From assembly GCA_936924635.1 (NCBI GenBank), contig CAKZHP010000005.1:1-17057 (forward strand): a DNA stretch of 17,057 nucleotides, given 5' to 3'. Shown one piece after another: positions 6,869-14,528 of this stretch. Source of the DNA: an uncultured Propionibacteriaceae bacterium. GTDB taxonomy: Bacteria; Actinomycetota; Actinomycetes; Propionibacteriales; Propionibacteriaceae. Under the pieces are notes generated by a model. That model saw only the letters and a program-made list of their open reading frames with translations. It ran no database searches and had not been told where the DNA came from. Numbering within the stretch: the first letter of the stretch is position 1; every line of letters starts with the position of its first letter. The position numbers and the translations under genes were made by a program.

Positions 6869-7355
6869 ATGGACGTCATCGCATGGCTGCTCGACTCGGA
6901 CCCGGCGATCCGCTGGCAGGTGCTGCGCGACCTCACCGAGGCATCACCGGCGGAGGTCGCGGCCGAGCGCGCGAAGGTGGCCACGACCGGCTGGGGCTGA
7001 CGCCTGCTCGACCTTCAGCGCGCCGGGCAGTGGGCGGGCGGCGCCTGCTTCCCGAGCCCCGACTGGCGCCCCGACGGCCCGGTTGCCGGCGACCCGAAGG
7101 CGCAGCCCTGGGTGGCGACCCTGCCGACGTTGCGGTTGCTGCAGGCGTACGGGATCGACCCCACCGATCCCGCGGTGCAGTGGGCCATCGACGGCGTACG
7201 CGACCGGTGCCGATGGGAGTACGCCGGTGAGCCGTACTCAACGGCGGTGAGCTGGCAACGGGTGCCTGCTTCTGCCAGGACGTCGACGACTCGCCACCCA
7301 CCTGGTCGGTGAGCAGCTCGATGGGGGCGGCTGGAACTGCGAGGCAGAGAACGGG
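6869..7355 (+). pseudogene. Decayed squalene-cyclase-like (prenyltransferase/squalene oxidase repeat) gene
   Basis: The frame from ATG 6869 begins MDVIAWLLDSDPAIRWQVLR, the usual start of an actinobacterial protein family annotated as squalene cyclase-like, about 300 aa long. It meets TGA at 6998-7000 after 43 codons. The same frame then continues with RLLDLQRAGQWAGGACFPSP and TLPTLRLLQAYGIDP to about 7235. From there the homologous text changes frame: NGGELATGACFCQDVDD, then one base off, LVGEQLDGGGWNCEAENG, ending near 7355. The remaining C-terminal half is absent. So there is one internal stop, a small deletion, a one-base frameshift and 3' truncation. It lies between the rhamnose operon and the LPETG gene. 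Confidence 0.75.
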
Positions 7356-7374
7356 GTCACGCTGGAAGTGACCC
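7354..7374. terminator. Small hairpin at the pseudogene breakpoint
   Basis: GGGTCAC and GTGACCC are perfect 7-bp arms around a 7-base loop. There is no T-run. It sits exactly where homology of the squalene-cyclase remnant ends, so it may be a weak terminator or a relic of the deletion. The rest of 7375-7516 shows no clear promoter. Confidence 0.35.
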
Positions 7375-7516
7375 GGCCTCGTCAAGCCCGGCGCGCGTTC
7401 TTGTCTCCCGGGGGTTCCGCTGGCGCCGCCCCGACCGAGCTGTGACGGCGACACCCTTGTTGCCCCAACGGATGAGATGTGCGAACATTCAGCGACACTT
7501 CCTGCAGGGGGCCCCG

Positions 7517-10027
7517 ATGTTGTGCTACCGGATGACGGCTGCAGCAGCGGCAGCTGCACTGACGCTCGGCCTGGTCGTCGCGCCTGCCAGGGCCGCGAGC
7601 ACGCCCGCCGGAGCCACGAGCGTCCCCGTCGTCGCAAACCAGGGCAAGAGCCAGGGCAGTGGTCTGTGGGGCTACGTGGGCGACATCGACACGCGCACGA
7701 CGACGACCTTCACGTACGGGGTCGCGTTCGACCCCACCGACGAGTCAATGGTCGTGACCGACTCCGGCAAGGTCGTCTACAGCACGTTCTCCTGCGGCCT
7801 CGTGGGGCAGGCCTCCCCCTGCCAGATCGGGACCCCCCGCGTCTTCGACTACCGACTCAACGCCCCGACGGCCGGCACCGGCGAGGGGGCGTTCACGAGC
7901 TACACCGTCGACGGCGTCTTCACCGGCACCGCGACGCCCTCGGCCAGCACCACAGGTGACGGCACGAACGCGGGGCTGGGTCTCAGGTACGCATCGCTGG
8001 GCGACCGCACGGTCGTCACGCTCCCCACCGCCAACGGGCAGAACCTCAAACACGGGCCGCGTGGCGTTGCCTTTGCTCCTGACGGCACCGCGTTCGTGGT
8101 CGACAGCGAGAGCGTCGCCCCCGTCGGCGGCACCCCGGGGGCCGTCCTCCGCTTCGGCCAGGGCCTCACCGACCTCCCCGACGCCGGGTGGACCGGCGTC
8201 TGGGCCCAGCGCGACCAGCCCGGCGTCCACTTCTACCGGGTCGGTGCCGCCACCACGCCCCAGGGCACGGTGCTCGTCAACAGCGAGACCTCCGACCGGC
8301 TGCAGGAGTACGCCGCCGACGGCACCTGGATCCGGTCCATCAAGCTCGACCTTCCCGCGAACACCGCCGGTCAGGGCGACCCCGGCTACCGCAACCCGTA
8401 CGGCATCGCGGTCGACCCGGTCGACGGCAGCCTGTATCTCCCGCTGGTCAACTTCCGCGACGACGCGTACTGGCAGACCAAGGACCCGTTCATCGAGAAG
8501 CGGGACGCGAACGGCGCCTTGATCGGGACCTTCGGCCAGGGCCGCTTCGCGCGGGGCCAGGTGATCTTCGGGGTGGCCGTGGAGCCGAAGACCCGCGACG
8601 TGTTCGCGTGGACGCAGACCGGCAGCATCCAGCAGTTCACCTCCGCCGGCACCTTCGTGCGTGAGTTCACCGCCGCGGAGTTCCCGGGGCTCACGAACGT
8701 GCGCGCCGTGGCGTTCGACCCGAACGGTCGCATGTACGTCACCGTCGCCGAGGGCACGAACAACACCCGCGTGATGATCCTGGGCAAGACACCGGCACCA
8801 GTGACGGAGTTGACGGCGTCGTGCCCCGTCGACAAGGACTCGGTGACGCTGACCTGGGCGAACGCGTCGGCCACGGCGAAGGCGCCTTACCAGCAGTCGT
8901 CGCTGCTCGACTTCGTCGTCGAGCGCAGCCCGAAGGGGCAGGGGCAGTGGCAGGTGGTGCCGAAGCCGGCCGCCTCCACCGCCACCTCGCGCACGCTGCA
9001 GGGGCTGGGTGACGCCTCCGCCTACGACTACCGCGTGTCCGCATGGAACGAGGCCGGCAACGGCGACACCGCTGTCGTCGCCGCCCCGACCTGCGCTGCC
9101 GCGGCGCCGGCCCTGACCGTGGGCAAGGCTGTCAGCGACGCGAGCGGAGACGGCGTCGCACGGCTCGCCGAGACGCTGACCTACACCTACACGGTCACCA
9201 ACACCGGCAACGTGCTGCTGACGTCGACGGACATCACCGATCAGTTCACCCGTGGCGGGACAGGCCCGGCGACCGCGATCACGTGCCAGCAGGCGCAGGT
9301 GGCCCCCCAGAGCAGCATCTCCTGCACCCAGACCTACACGGTGGTCCAGGCCGACCTCGACGCCGGCAGCATCGACAACACCGCAGTCGGGCACGCCATG
9401 TACGGATCGGTGCCGGTCGACTCCGCGCCAGCGTCGGCCACGATCCGTACGGACTCGCGGGGTGCCCTCACACTGACGAAGAAGGCCGACACCCCGGTAG
9501 ACGTCAACGGCAACGGGGTCACCGACCCCGGTGACACGGTCAGCTACACGTTCATCGTGACGAACACGGGGACCGTGACCCTCACCGGAGTGGCGATCGT
9601 CGATCCCTTGCTGTCGGGCGCTGGCGTCAACATCACGTGTGCTCAGATGACCCTGGCCCCTGGAGCGACCACCACGTGCCGCTCGACGGCATACACGATC
9701 AGGGCGGCCGGCACGCTCACCAACACCGCGACCGCCACCGGCAACAGCCAGGTGCTGAGCGCCACTGTGACCTCCACCGACAGCACCGCCGTGGTGTCCG
9801 TGGTCGTCACCCCACCCAGCCCGACGCCGACGCTGACGCCGTCGGCACCGGCCTCGCCCTCGGCGACCGGCAGCCCGCCGATCCTGCTGATCCCCTCGCC
9901 CCCAGCACCGCCGCGGCCGTCACTGCCCGAGACCGGCTCCGCCGTCGGGCCCGGGTCGCTGGTGGCCTCGCTGCTCGCTGTCGGGCTCGGCGCTGCGCTC
10001 GTCCGCTGGGGTCGCCGCCGGGGCTGA
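7517..10027 (+). CDS. LPETG-anchored surface protein: propeller-like region, Fn3-like domain, two DUF11-like repeats
   Basis: An 836-residue exported protein. In order: signal peptide (about 1-36, Ala-rich core ending APARAAS); a region of about 390 residues with recurrent NHL/propeller phrases (GVAFAPDGTAFVVDSE, YGIAVDPVDGSLYLP, VAVEPKTRDVFAWTQTGSIQ, VAFDPNGRMYVTVAEG); an Fn3-like domain (about 427-528, VTLTWANAS ... YDYRVSAWNEAGNG); two DUF11-like repeats (about 530-655 and 648-765, each with TYTYTVTNTGNV or SYTFIVTNTGTV); a Pro/Ser/Thr stalk; LPETG at 803-807, a hydrophobic helix and RRRG. This is the classic sortase substrate layout, so covalent peptidoglycan attachment is expected. ATG 7517 was chosen because AGGGGG lies just upstream; in-frame ATGs at 7442 and 7532 are alternatives. 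Ligand unknown; adhesion or structural role is inference. Confidence 0.88.
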   Translation: MLCYRMTAAAAAAALTLGLVVAPARAASTPAGATSVPVVANQGKSQGSGLWGYVGDIDTRTTTTFTYGVAFDPTDESMVVTDSGKVVYSTFSCGLVGQASPCQIGTPRVFDYRLNAPTAGTGEGAFTSYTVDGVFTGTATPSASTTGDGTNAGLGLRYASLGDRTVVTLPTANGQNLKHGPRGVAFAPDGTAFVVDSESVAPVGGTPGAVLRFGQGLTDLPDAGWTGVWAQRDQPGVHFYRVGAATTPQGTVLVNSETSDRLQEYAADGTWIRSIKLDLPANTAGQGDPGYRNPYGIAVDPVDGSLYLPLVNFRDDAYWQTKDPFIEKRDANGALIGTFGQGRFARGQVIFGVAVEPKTRDVFAWTQTGSIQQFTSAGTFVREFTAAEFPGLTNVRAVAFDPNGRMYVTVAEGTNNTRVMILGKTPAPVTELTASCPVDKDSVTLTWANASATAKAPYQQSSLLDFVVERSPKGQGQWQVVPKPAASTATSRTLQGLGDASAYDYRVSAWNEAGNGDTAVVAAPTCAAAAPALTVGKAVSDASGDGVARLAETLTYTYTVTNTGNVLLTSTDITDQFTRGGTGPATAITCQQAQVAPQSSISCTQTYTVVQADLDAGSIDNTAVGHAMYGSVPVDSAPASATIRTDSRGALTLTKKADTPVDVNGNGVTDPGDTVSYTFIVTNTGTVTLTGVAIVDPLLSGAGVNITCAQMTLAPGATTTCRSTAYTIRAAGTLTNTATATGNSQVLSATVTSTDSTAVVSVVVTPPSPTPTLTPSAPASPSATGSPPILLIPSPPAPPRPSLPETGSAVGPGSLVASLLAVGLGAALVRWGRRRG

Positions 10028-10163
10028 GACGCATCCCAGAGGGGTCGAGCTGACCCGACGCACGCCGGAGACTGCGTGCGCGTAGCGCCGGCACCGAGGA
10101 AGCCCCCGCGCTCCGCTCTCACCACCCAGTCCGCAACGGCACAGGGTCGAGGACCGCGGCGCT

Positions 10164-10192
10164 GGCGGTGTCCGGGTGAGCCGGACACCGCC
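10164..10192. terminator. Bidirectional hairpin terminator between convergent genes
   Basis: GGCGGTGTCCGG and CCGGACACCGCC form a perfect 12-bp stem with loop GTGAG. It lies between the stop of the LPETG gene (10027) and the stop of the minus-strand lipoprotein gene (10202), serving either strand. No T-run follows, as is usual in high-GC actinobacteria. The remaining gap (10028-10163) shows nothing else. Confidence 0.75.
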
Positions 10193-10201
10193 GCCACGGG
10201 T

Positions 10202-11068
10202 TTACGAGGCCAGCTTCTCAGCCAGCTTGGCCGCGTTGGCGTACACGGTGCACTGCGGCTTGCCGCCGGCGGACGTGAGTGCGCACGGTGCCTCGCCGCC
10301 CGAGTACTGGGCGACGTCCGCCCACATCAGGCGGTTGCCGACCTGGATCAGGATGCCGTTCTCATGCGTCGTGAACTGACCGGGGCTGACCGCTCGCACG
10401 GCCACCGCCTCGACGACGTCAGCCTTGCCCTTCACCTCCGCGGGCAGCTGGATCGCCTGGCCCGACCCCTCGACGGACGTGACCTTCGTGTTGAAGCTCG
10501 TGCAGTCGGTGAACCAGGTCAGCATCTCCTTGCGAGCCGTGGTCGCGGCCTCCGTGGTGGTGTAACCGATCACCACGGCCTGGGCCGATGGGCCCTCGCC
10601 GCGGGAGGCCCACCGGCGCGTGAACGACGTCGTCTCCGTCGTGGCTGTGCCCTGGCCGCGCTTGCACAGACCCAGGGACTCCTTCAAGCCCGTGGTGGTC
10701 TCGCTCTTCTCGATGTCATTGGGCGTGGAGGAGTAGAGGATCTCCCCGGTCGGCAGGCTCGCCTCGGTCGGCGGGGCCAGCGTCTTAGAGCCACCCGGCG
10801 CGGTCGAGCCGCCCGAAGCGGTGGACCCACCCGTACGCGATGCGGACGCGGTAGAGCTCGTCGCGCTCTGCTGGGGTGCGGTCGACGTCGCCGCCGTGCT
10901 GGCCGGGGCCGACGTCACGACCGGCGGTGACGAGACCGGCGCCGAGGTGGGCGCTGACGCGGTCGTCGTCGACTGGCACGCGCCCAGCAGCAGGGTCGCC
11001 CCCACCGAGAGCGACAGCGCGGGCACGCGCAGGCGAGACAAGGTGGTGGTGTTCGAGCGAGCAGTCAC
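10202..11068 (-). CDS. Secreted lipoprotein, possibly PknH-sensor-like
   Basis: A 288-residue protein with a type II signal peptide: basic N-terminus, hydrophobic core SLSVGATLLLGAC with lipobox LGAC and the lipidated Cys at residue 31. A long Ser/Thr/Pro/Ala linker (about 32-100) follows, then a folded domain with FTRRW, VVIGYTTTEAATTARKEM and LTWFTDC, and four cysteines that could form two disulphides. That layout recalls extracellular PknH-sensor-like lipoproteins of actinobacteria, but the match is by eye only. Start GTG 11068, with AGGAGG (11079-11074) 5 bases upstream. It is divergent from capD-like 11282 and convergent with the LPETG gene. Expected on the outer face of the cytoplasmic membrane. 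Confidence 0.8.
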   Translation of the reverse strand: MTARSNTTTLSRLRVPALSLSVGATLLLGACQSTTTASAPTSAPVSSPPVVTSAPASTAATSTAPQQSATSSTASASRTGGSTASGGSTAPGGSKTLAPPTEASLPTGEILYSSTPNDIEKSETTTGLKESLGLCKRGQGTATTETTSFTRRWASRGEGPSAQAVVIGYTTTEAATTARKEMLTWFTDCTSFNTKVTSVEGSGQAIQLPAEVKGKADVVEAVAVRAVSPGQFTTHENGILIQVGNRLMWADVAQYSGGEAPCALTSAGGKPQCTVYANAAKLAEKLAS

Positions 11069-11281
11069 CGTGTCCTCCTGTACGGATTCGGTTTCTTGTG
11101 CTCACGGGGATAACGCACGACCCGCAGGACGGGTTGCGCGCGCTCCCCAACTTTTCACAGCACGGTGCCGACGGGCGGGAACCGGCCCATTCCGCGCGCC
11201 GCCCGCCGCCGCGTCCCCGCCGAACGCCGGGGCGGATCTCTAGACTGTGCCCCTGACAGCGGCCAGAGGGGGGTGACGATC
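11069..11281. other. Divergent intergenic region between lipoprotein and dehydratase genes
   Basis: 213 bases. It holds the lipoprotein ribosome binding site, a 7-bp inverted repeat (CGACCCG / CGGGTTG, one G-U pair, loop CAGGA) at 11118-11136 that could be an operator, a very GC-rich middle, and a TAGACT box for the plus-strand gene. No small gene is evident. Confidence 0.4.
11241..11246 (+). promoter_or_regulatory. Predicted -10 box of the CapD-like dehydratase gene
   Basis: TAGACT lies 35 bases before GTG 11282. The -35 side does not match consensus. AGGGGG at 11266-11271 is the likely ribosome binding site. Confidence 0.35.
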
Positions 11282-13144
11282 GTGGCAGAGCCACTGCGGG
11301 TGACGTGGCAGCGCGCCAGCCTCGCGGCGTGGGACGTGGTGAGCTGGGTCCTCGCCACCGCCTTGTTCACGCTGGCGCGTCACTACCGGCCCGGTGAGGG
11401 GTTCGAGCTCACCAGCGGCGAGTGGGCGTACATCGTGGTCTTCGTCGGCTGCGCGATCGGCTGCCAGCTCGTCGGGGGCTACGGCACCAAGATCTACCGC
11501 GGCCGCCACCACGTCGGCAGCTTCGAGGAGGCGCTGACCCTCGGTCTGCTGGTGGGCACCATCGCCGTGGTCCTGGGGATCGCGTCGGTGATCGGGGCCC
11601 CGGCCGGGTTCCCGCTGTTCGTGATGCTCACGGTGCCGATCGGCGCGCTGATGCTCATGGGCGCGGGGCGGTTCGCCGCGAGGGCGTACTTCACGAGGCA
11701 CCTGCGCGACAGCTCGGCCGACGACGCGGAGCGGGTCCTCGTGTACGGGGCGGGCAACGCCGGTCAGCAGTTCGGTCGCCTCGTTGCGACCGACCGCGAC
11801 GCGCCGTACGAGATCGTCGGCTTCATCGACGACGACCCGGGCAAGCGCAACCTGCACCTGGGGGCGTACAAGGTGCTCGGCGACCGGAGCGACCTGGTCA
11901 GGCTGGCGACCGAGCACGATGTACGGACCGTGGTGATGGCGATGCCCACCGCGACCCGGCAGCTGCTGCGCGAGGTCTCGAAGATCACCGACCGTGAGGG
12001 CCTCCACCTGCTCGTGATGCCGGGCACCAAGGACATCGTCGGTGGCCGTGTCAACCTCGCCCAGCTGCACCAGATCGACGTGGCCGACCTGCTGGGGCGC
12101 CGGCCGATCACCACCGACATCGCCGCGATCGCCGGCTACCTGCGCGGCAAGGTGGTGCTGGTGACCGGGGCCGGCGGCTCCATCGGGGCCGAGATCGCCC
12201 GGCAGGTGCACCGGTTCGAGCCGAGCGAGCTGGTGATGCTCGACCGAGACGAGTCGGGCCTGCACTCCACGCAGCTCTCCATCTACGGCCACGGCATGCT
12301 CGACACGCCCAACATGGTGCTGTGCGACATCCGTGACGCCGAGGCCCTGGACGCGATCTTCGAGGCGCACCAGCCCGACGTGGTCTTCCACGCCGCCGCG
12401 CTGAAGCACGTGCCGATGCTGCAGCAGTACCCCGGCGAGGGTTGGAAGACCAACGTGCTCGGCACCCTCAACCTGCTGGAGACGGCCCGGCGACATGGCG
12501 TACGGCGGTTCGTCAACATCTCGACCGACAAGGCCGCCGACCCGACGACCGTGCTGGGCAAGACCAAGCGCATCGCCGAGGAGCTGACCGCCTGGCACGC
12601 CGACGGGGAGGCGGCGCGCTACCTGTCCGTACGGTTCGGCAACGTGCTCGGCTCCCGGGGCTCGATGCTGTTCACCTTCACGTCGCAGATCGAGGCGGGT
12701 GGCCCGGTCACGGTCACCGACCCCAACGTCACCCGCTACTTCATGACCATCCCGGAGGCCTGCGAGCTGGTCATCCAGGCGGCGGCGATCGGCGAGCCCG
12801 GCGACGTGCTGGTGCTCGACATGGGCGAGCCGGTGCGCATCCTGGAGGTCGCCGAGGGGCTCATCGCCCGCTCCGGCAAGGACATCGAGATCGTGTTCAC
12901 GGGCCTGCGGGAGGGCGAGAAGCTCGAGGAGGTGCTGAGCGCTCCCGACGAGGTGCTGCAGCCCACGGCACACCCGATGATCAGCAGAGTGGCCGTACCG
13001 CCGCTAGACCCGGCCGGCCTGATCGGCCGCGACGTGGCGCTGGAGCAGGAGATCGACGCCATCGCCCGCGCGGCAACGCCCGCTGCCCTGCCCGCGGCCT
13101 CCCCCGCCGAGGGTGCCGCGGGGTCGGTGCGCAGCCCGCGCTAG
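11282..13144 (+). CDS. Membrane nucleotide-sugar 4,6-dehydratase, CapD/WbpM/PglF type
   Basis: A 620-residue protein. Four N-terminal membrane helices (about 12-33, 46-66, 84-105, 107-128) precede a first Rossmann-like domain (VLVYGAGNAGQQFG, loop 156-161) and the catalytic SDR domain with TGAGGSIG (loop 296-302), the STDK catalytic triplet (414-417) and LGKTKR (425-430), where the usual SDR Tyr is replaced, as in WbpM/PglF enzymes that carry Met there. The motif ending RYFMTIPEA and GLREGEKLEEVL near the C-terminus is typical of the family. Expected reaction: UDP-GlcNAc to a UDP-4-keto-6-deoxy sugar, starting acetamido-sugar synthesis for a surface glycan or glycoprotein. GTG 11282 was chosen over the in-frame GTG 11273, which sits too close to AGGGGG. 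No aminotransferase follows in the window. Confidence 0.92.
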   Translation: MAEPLRVTWQRASLAAWDVVSWVLATALFTLARHYRPGEGFELTSGEWAYIVVFVGCAIGCQLVGGYGTKIYRGRHHVGSFEEALTLGLLVGTIAVVLGIASVIGAPAGFPLFVMLTVPIGALMLMGAGRFAARAYFTRHLRDSSADDAERVLVYGAGNAGQQFGRLVATDRDAPYEIVGFIDDDPGKRNLHLGAYKVLGDRSDLVRLATEHDVRTVVMAMPTATRQLLREVSKITDREGLHLLVMPGTKDIVGGRVNLAQLHQIDVADLLGRRPITTDIAAIAGYLRGKVVLVTGAGGSIGAEIARQVHRFEPSELVMLDRDESGLHSTQLSIYGHGMLDTPNMVLCDIRDAEALDAIFEAHQPDVVFHAAALKHVPMLQQYPGEGWKTNVLGTLNLLETARRHGVRRFVNISTDKAADPTTVLGKTKRIAEELTAWHADGEAARYLSVRFGNVLGSRGSMLFTFTSQIEAGGPVTVTDPNVTRYFMTIPEACELVIQAAAIGEPGDVLVLDMGEPVRILEVAEGLIARSGKDIEIVFTGLREGEKLEEVLSAPDEVLQPTAHPMISRVAVPPLDPAGLIGRDVALEQEIDAIARAATPAALPAASPAEGAAGSVRSPR

Positions 13145-13233
13145 GGCCGTTGAGCCTTCTGTTCCTGGCCGGGCGTGCCGTTGAGGATCTCCTGAGAACT
13201 TCCGTACCGGACGTGCCCTCCCCGCGCCCACCC

Positions 13234-13239
13234 TAGGGT
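13234..13239 (+). promoter_or_regulatory. Predicted -10 box of the first propeller-like gene
   Basis: TAGGGT lies 53 bases before ATG 13293; GAGGGG (13279-13284) is the ribosome binding site with an 8-base spacer. The gap 13145-13292 has no obvious terminator for the dehydratase gene. Confidence 0.35.
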
Positions 13240-13292
13240 TTGCCTCACCCGGCGCACCGATGCGTCGGCCCACATCCTGAGGGGTCTCGCCC

Positions 13293-14312
13293 ATGCGTCT
13301 CGTTCTCGTGCTCTTGTCAGCGTTGCTCGTAGCGGTCGCCGGCCTGGTCGGTTCGTCGACCATCGCCCAGGCCGCCACCATGGCCCGCATCGTCGCCGTC
13401 GGCCCGGACGGCAACCTCTACCTCAAGGAACCGGGCGTCACCAGCGCATGGACCCTGATGAAGACCGGCCCCAACCTCTGGAACGCCAAGACCACCGCCA
13501 ACCGGATCTCCGTGCTTGAGCGCACCGGCAACACCAACCGTCTGTGGGTCAAGGAGGGTGGCGCCACCGCGCCCTGGACCCTCGTCTCCGACAACGTCGG
13601 CCGGTACGAGATCGCGGGAGACCGCATCGCCGTGATCTTCGGCGAGACCAACGCGTACGGCTCGCTCTACGTCAAGGAGGGTGCGCTCGGCGCCGGGTGG
13701 ACCCAGCTGCTCTCGGGCGCCGTGCTCGACATGGAGCTGACGCCGACCCGCATCGGCGTGCTGGTGGCCGACGGGGAGAAGCCATGCACGACGAACGGCG
13801 GCTTCTGCAACACCCACACGGTCTTCACCAAGAACGGCCCCATCTCCGCTGGCTGGAGGCGCGAGATCTACGACATCGACCGCACCTACTGCGACAGCAC
13901 GGGGTGCCAGACCTGGGGCCTGTGGCTCGGCATGACCGACAACCGCATCATCCTCGACAGCGGCGGCTACGTCGTCGCCACCGAGGGCGACTCCCCGCTC
14001 ATCACCCTGACCGAGGACGCCGTCGCGTGGGACGCGGCCGACACCCGCTTCTGCGCCACCATCGGGAACGGCGGCATCTACTGCAAGCTGACCTCCCTCA
14101 CCAGCCCCTGGGTCAAGGCCACCGACCAGTTCGCCTACCCTGTCCTCGGCGCCGGCCGGTTCGGCTGGGTCACCTTCAACGGCCGCAACTTCTCCGTCGC
14201 GGACTCCACCTTCTCGACCACGCCCACGCTGGTCATGGGCGGTGTCCAGTCGGCCGAGCTGCAGAAGCGTGCCGCTCTCAAGGTCGCCCAGCAGGCGCCC
14301 AAGCGCGGCTGA
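13293..14312 (+). CDS. Secreted seven-repeat, predicted beta-propeller protein (paralog 1)
   Basis: A 339-residue protein with a signal peptide (MRLVLVLLSALLVAVAGLVG..., cleavage near AQAA, residues 25-28). The mature part consists of about seven repeats of 35-65 residues, each starting R-[IF]-x-x (Arg32, 71, 111, 153, 218, 252, 289). The better-preserved repeats contain a phrase like GNLYLKE, NRLWVKEG or GSLYVKEG followed by W-T-x-L. Three close cysteine pairs (165/172, 200/205, 254/264) suggest disulphides, fitting an extracellular protein. The repeat pattern suggests a seven-bladed propeller; no known family is recognised. No membrane anchor or sortase motif. A close paralog follows downstream. 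Function, such as glycan binding, is unknown. Confidence 0.82.
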   Translation: MRLVLVLLSALLVAVAGLVGSSTIAQAATMARIVAVGPDGNLYLKEPGVTSAWTLMKTGPNLWNAKTTANRISVLERTGNTNRLWVKEGGATAPWTLVSDNVGRYEIAGDRIAVIFGETNAYGSLYVKEGALGAGWTQLLSGAVLDMELTPTRIGVLVADGEKPCTTNGGFCNTHTVFTKNGPISAGWRREIYDIDRTYCDSTGCQTWGLWLGMTDNRIILDSGGYVVATEGDSPLITLTEDAVAWDAADTRFCATIGNGGIYCKLTSLTSPWVKATDQFAYPVLGAGRFGWVTFNGRNFSVADSTFSTTPTLVMGGVQSAELQKRAALKVAQQAPKRG

Positions 14313-14330
14313 CTACCTCTTCCACGCCGA

Positions 14331-14367
14331 CGCATGCGCGTCACCCATCCTGGGTGGCGCGCATGCG
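14331..14367. terminator. Strong hairpin terminator between the paralogs
   Basis: Two 17-base arms (14331-14347 and 14351-14367) pair along their length with a single G-U, around a 3-base loop TCC. Arms begin and end CGCATGCGCG / CGCGCATGCG. It starts 18 bases after the stop of paralog 1. No T-run, but the stem is very stable. The core GCATGC makes it symmetric, so it acts on both strands. Confidence 0.75.
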
Positions 14368-14472
14368 GCGCGTCCGGGGTGAATGAGCCCTGGCCAGCTG
14401 GGGCGTTCCGAACCCGGCGCCCGTACGCGGCACCAGCTCGCCGAACGTGCCAGAAGAGCGGCCCTCGGGGCG

Positions 14473-14478
14473 TATGTT
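14473..14478 (+). promoter_or_regulatory. Possible -10 box of paralog 2
   Basis: TATGTT lies 50 bases before ATG 14529, a spacing like that in front of paralog 1. No -35 match. The rest of 14368-14528 shows nothing else; the ribosome binding site is weak (GAAGAG, 14515-14520). Confidence 0.3.
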
Positions 14479-14528
14479 CACTGTCGTCGGCGCAACGGCG
14501 CGTCGGCATCGTCCGAAGAGTCCAGCCC

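Noticed and set aside
6998..7000. TGA as a selenocysteine codon in the squalene-cyclase-like gene
   Set aside because: No selenocysteine insertion hairpin was evident, the family does not use selenocysteine, and further disruptions follow downstream.
7745..9394. Long antisense open frame opposite the LPETG protein
   Set aside because: Plus-strand frame has signal peptide, domain order and LPETG; the antisense frame is compositional.
11240..12973. Long antisense open frame opposite the CapD-like dehydratase
   Set aside because: Same reason: the plus strand encodes an unmistakable dehydratase, and the antisense text has no domain-like features.
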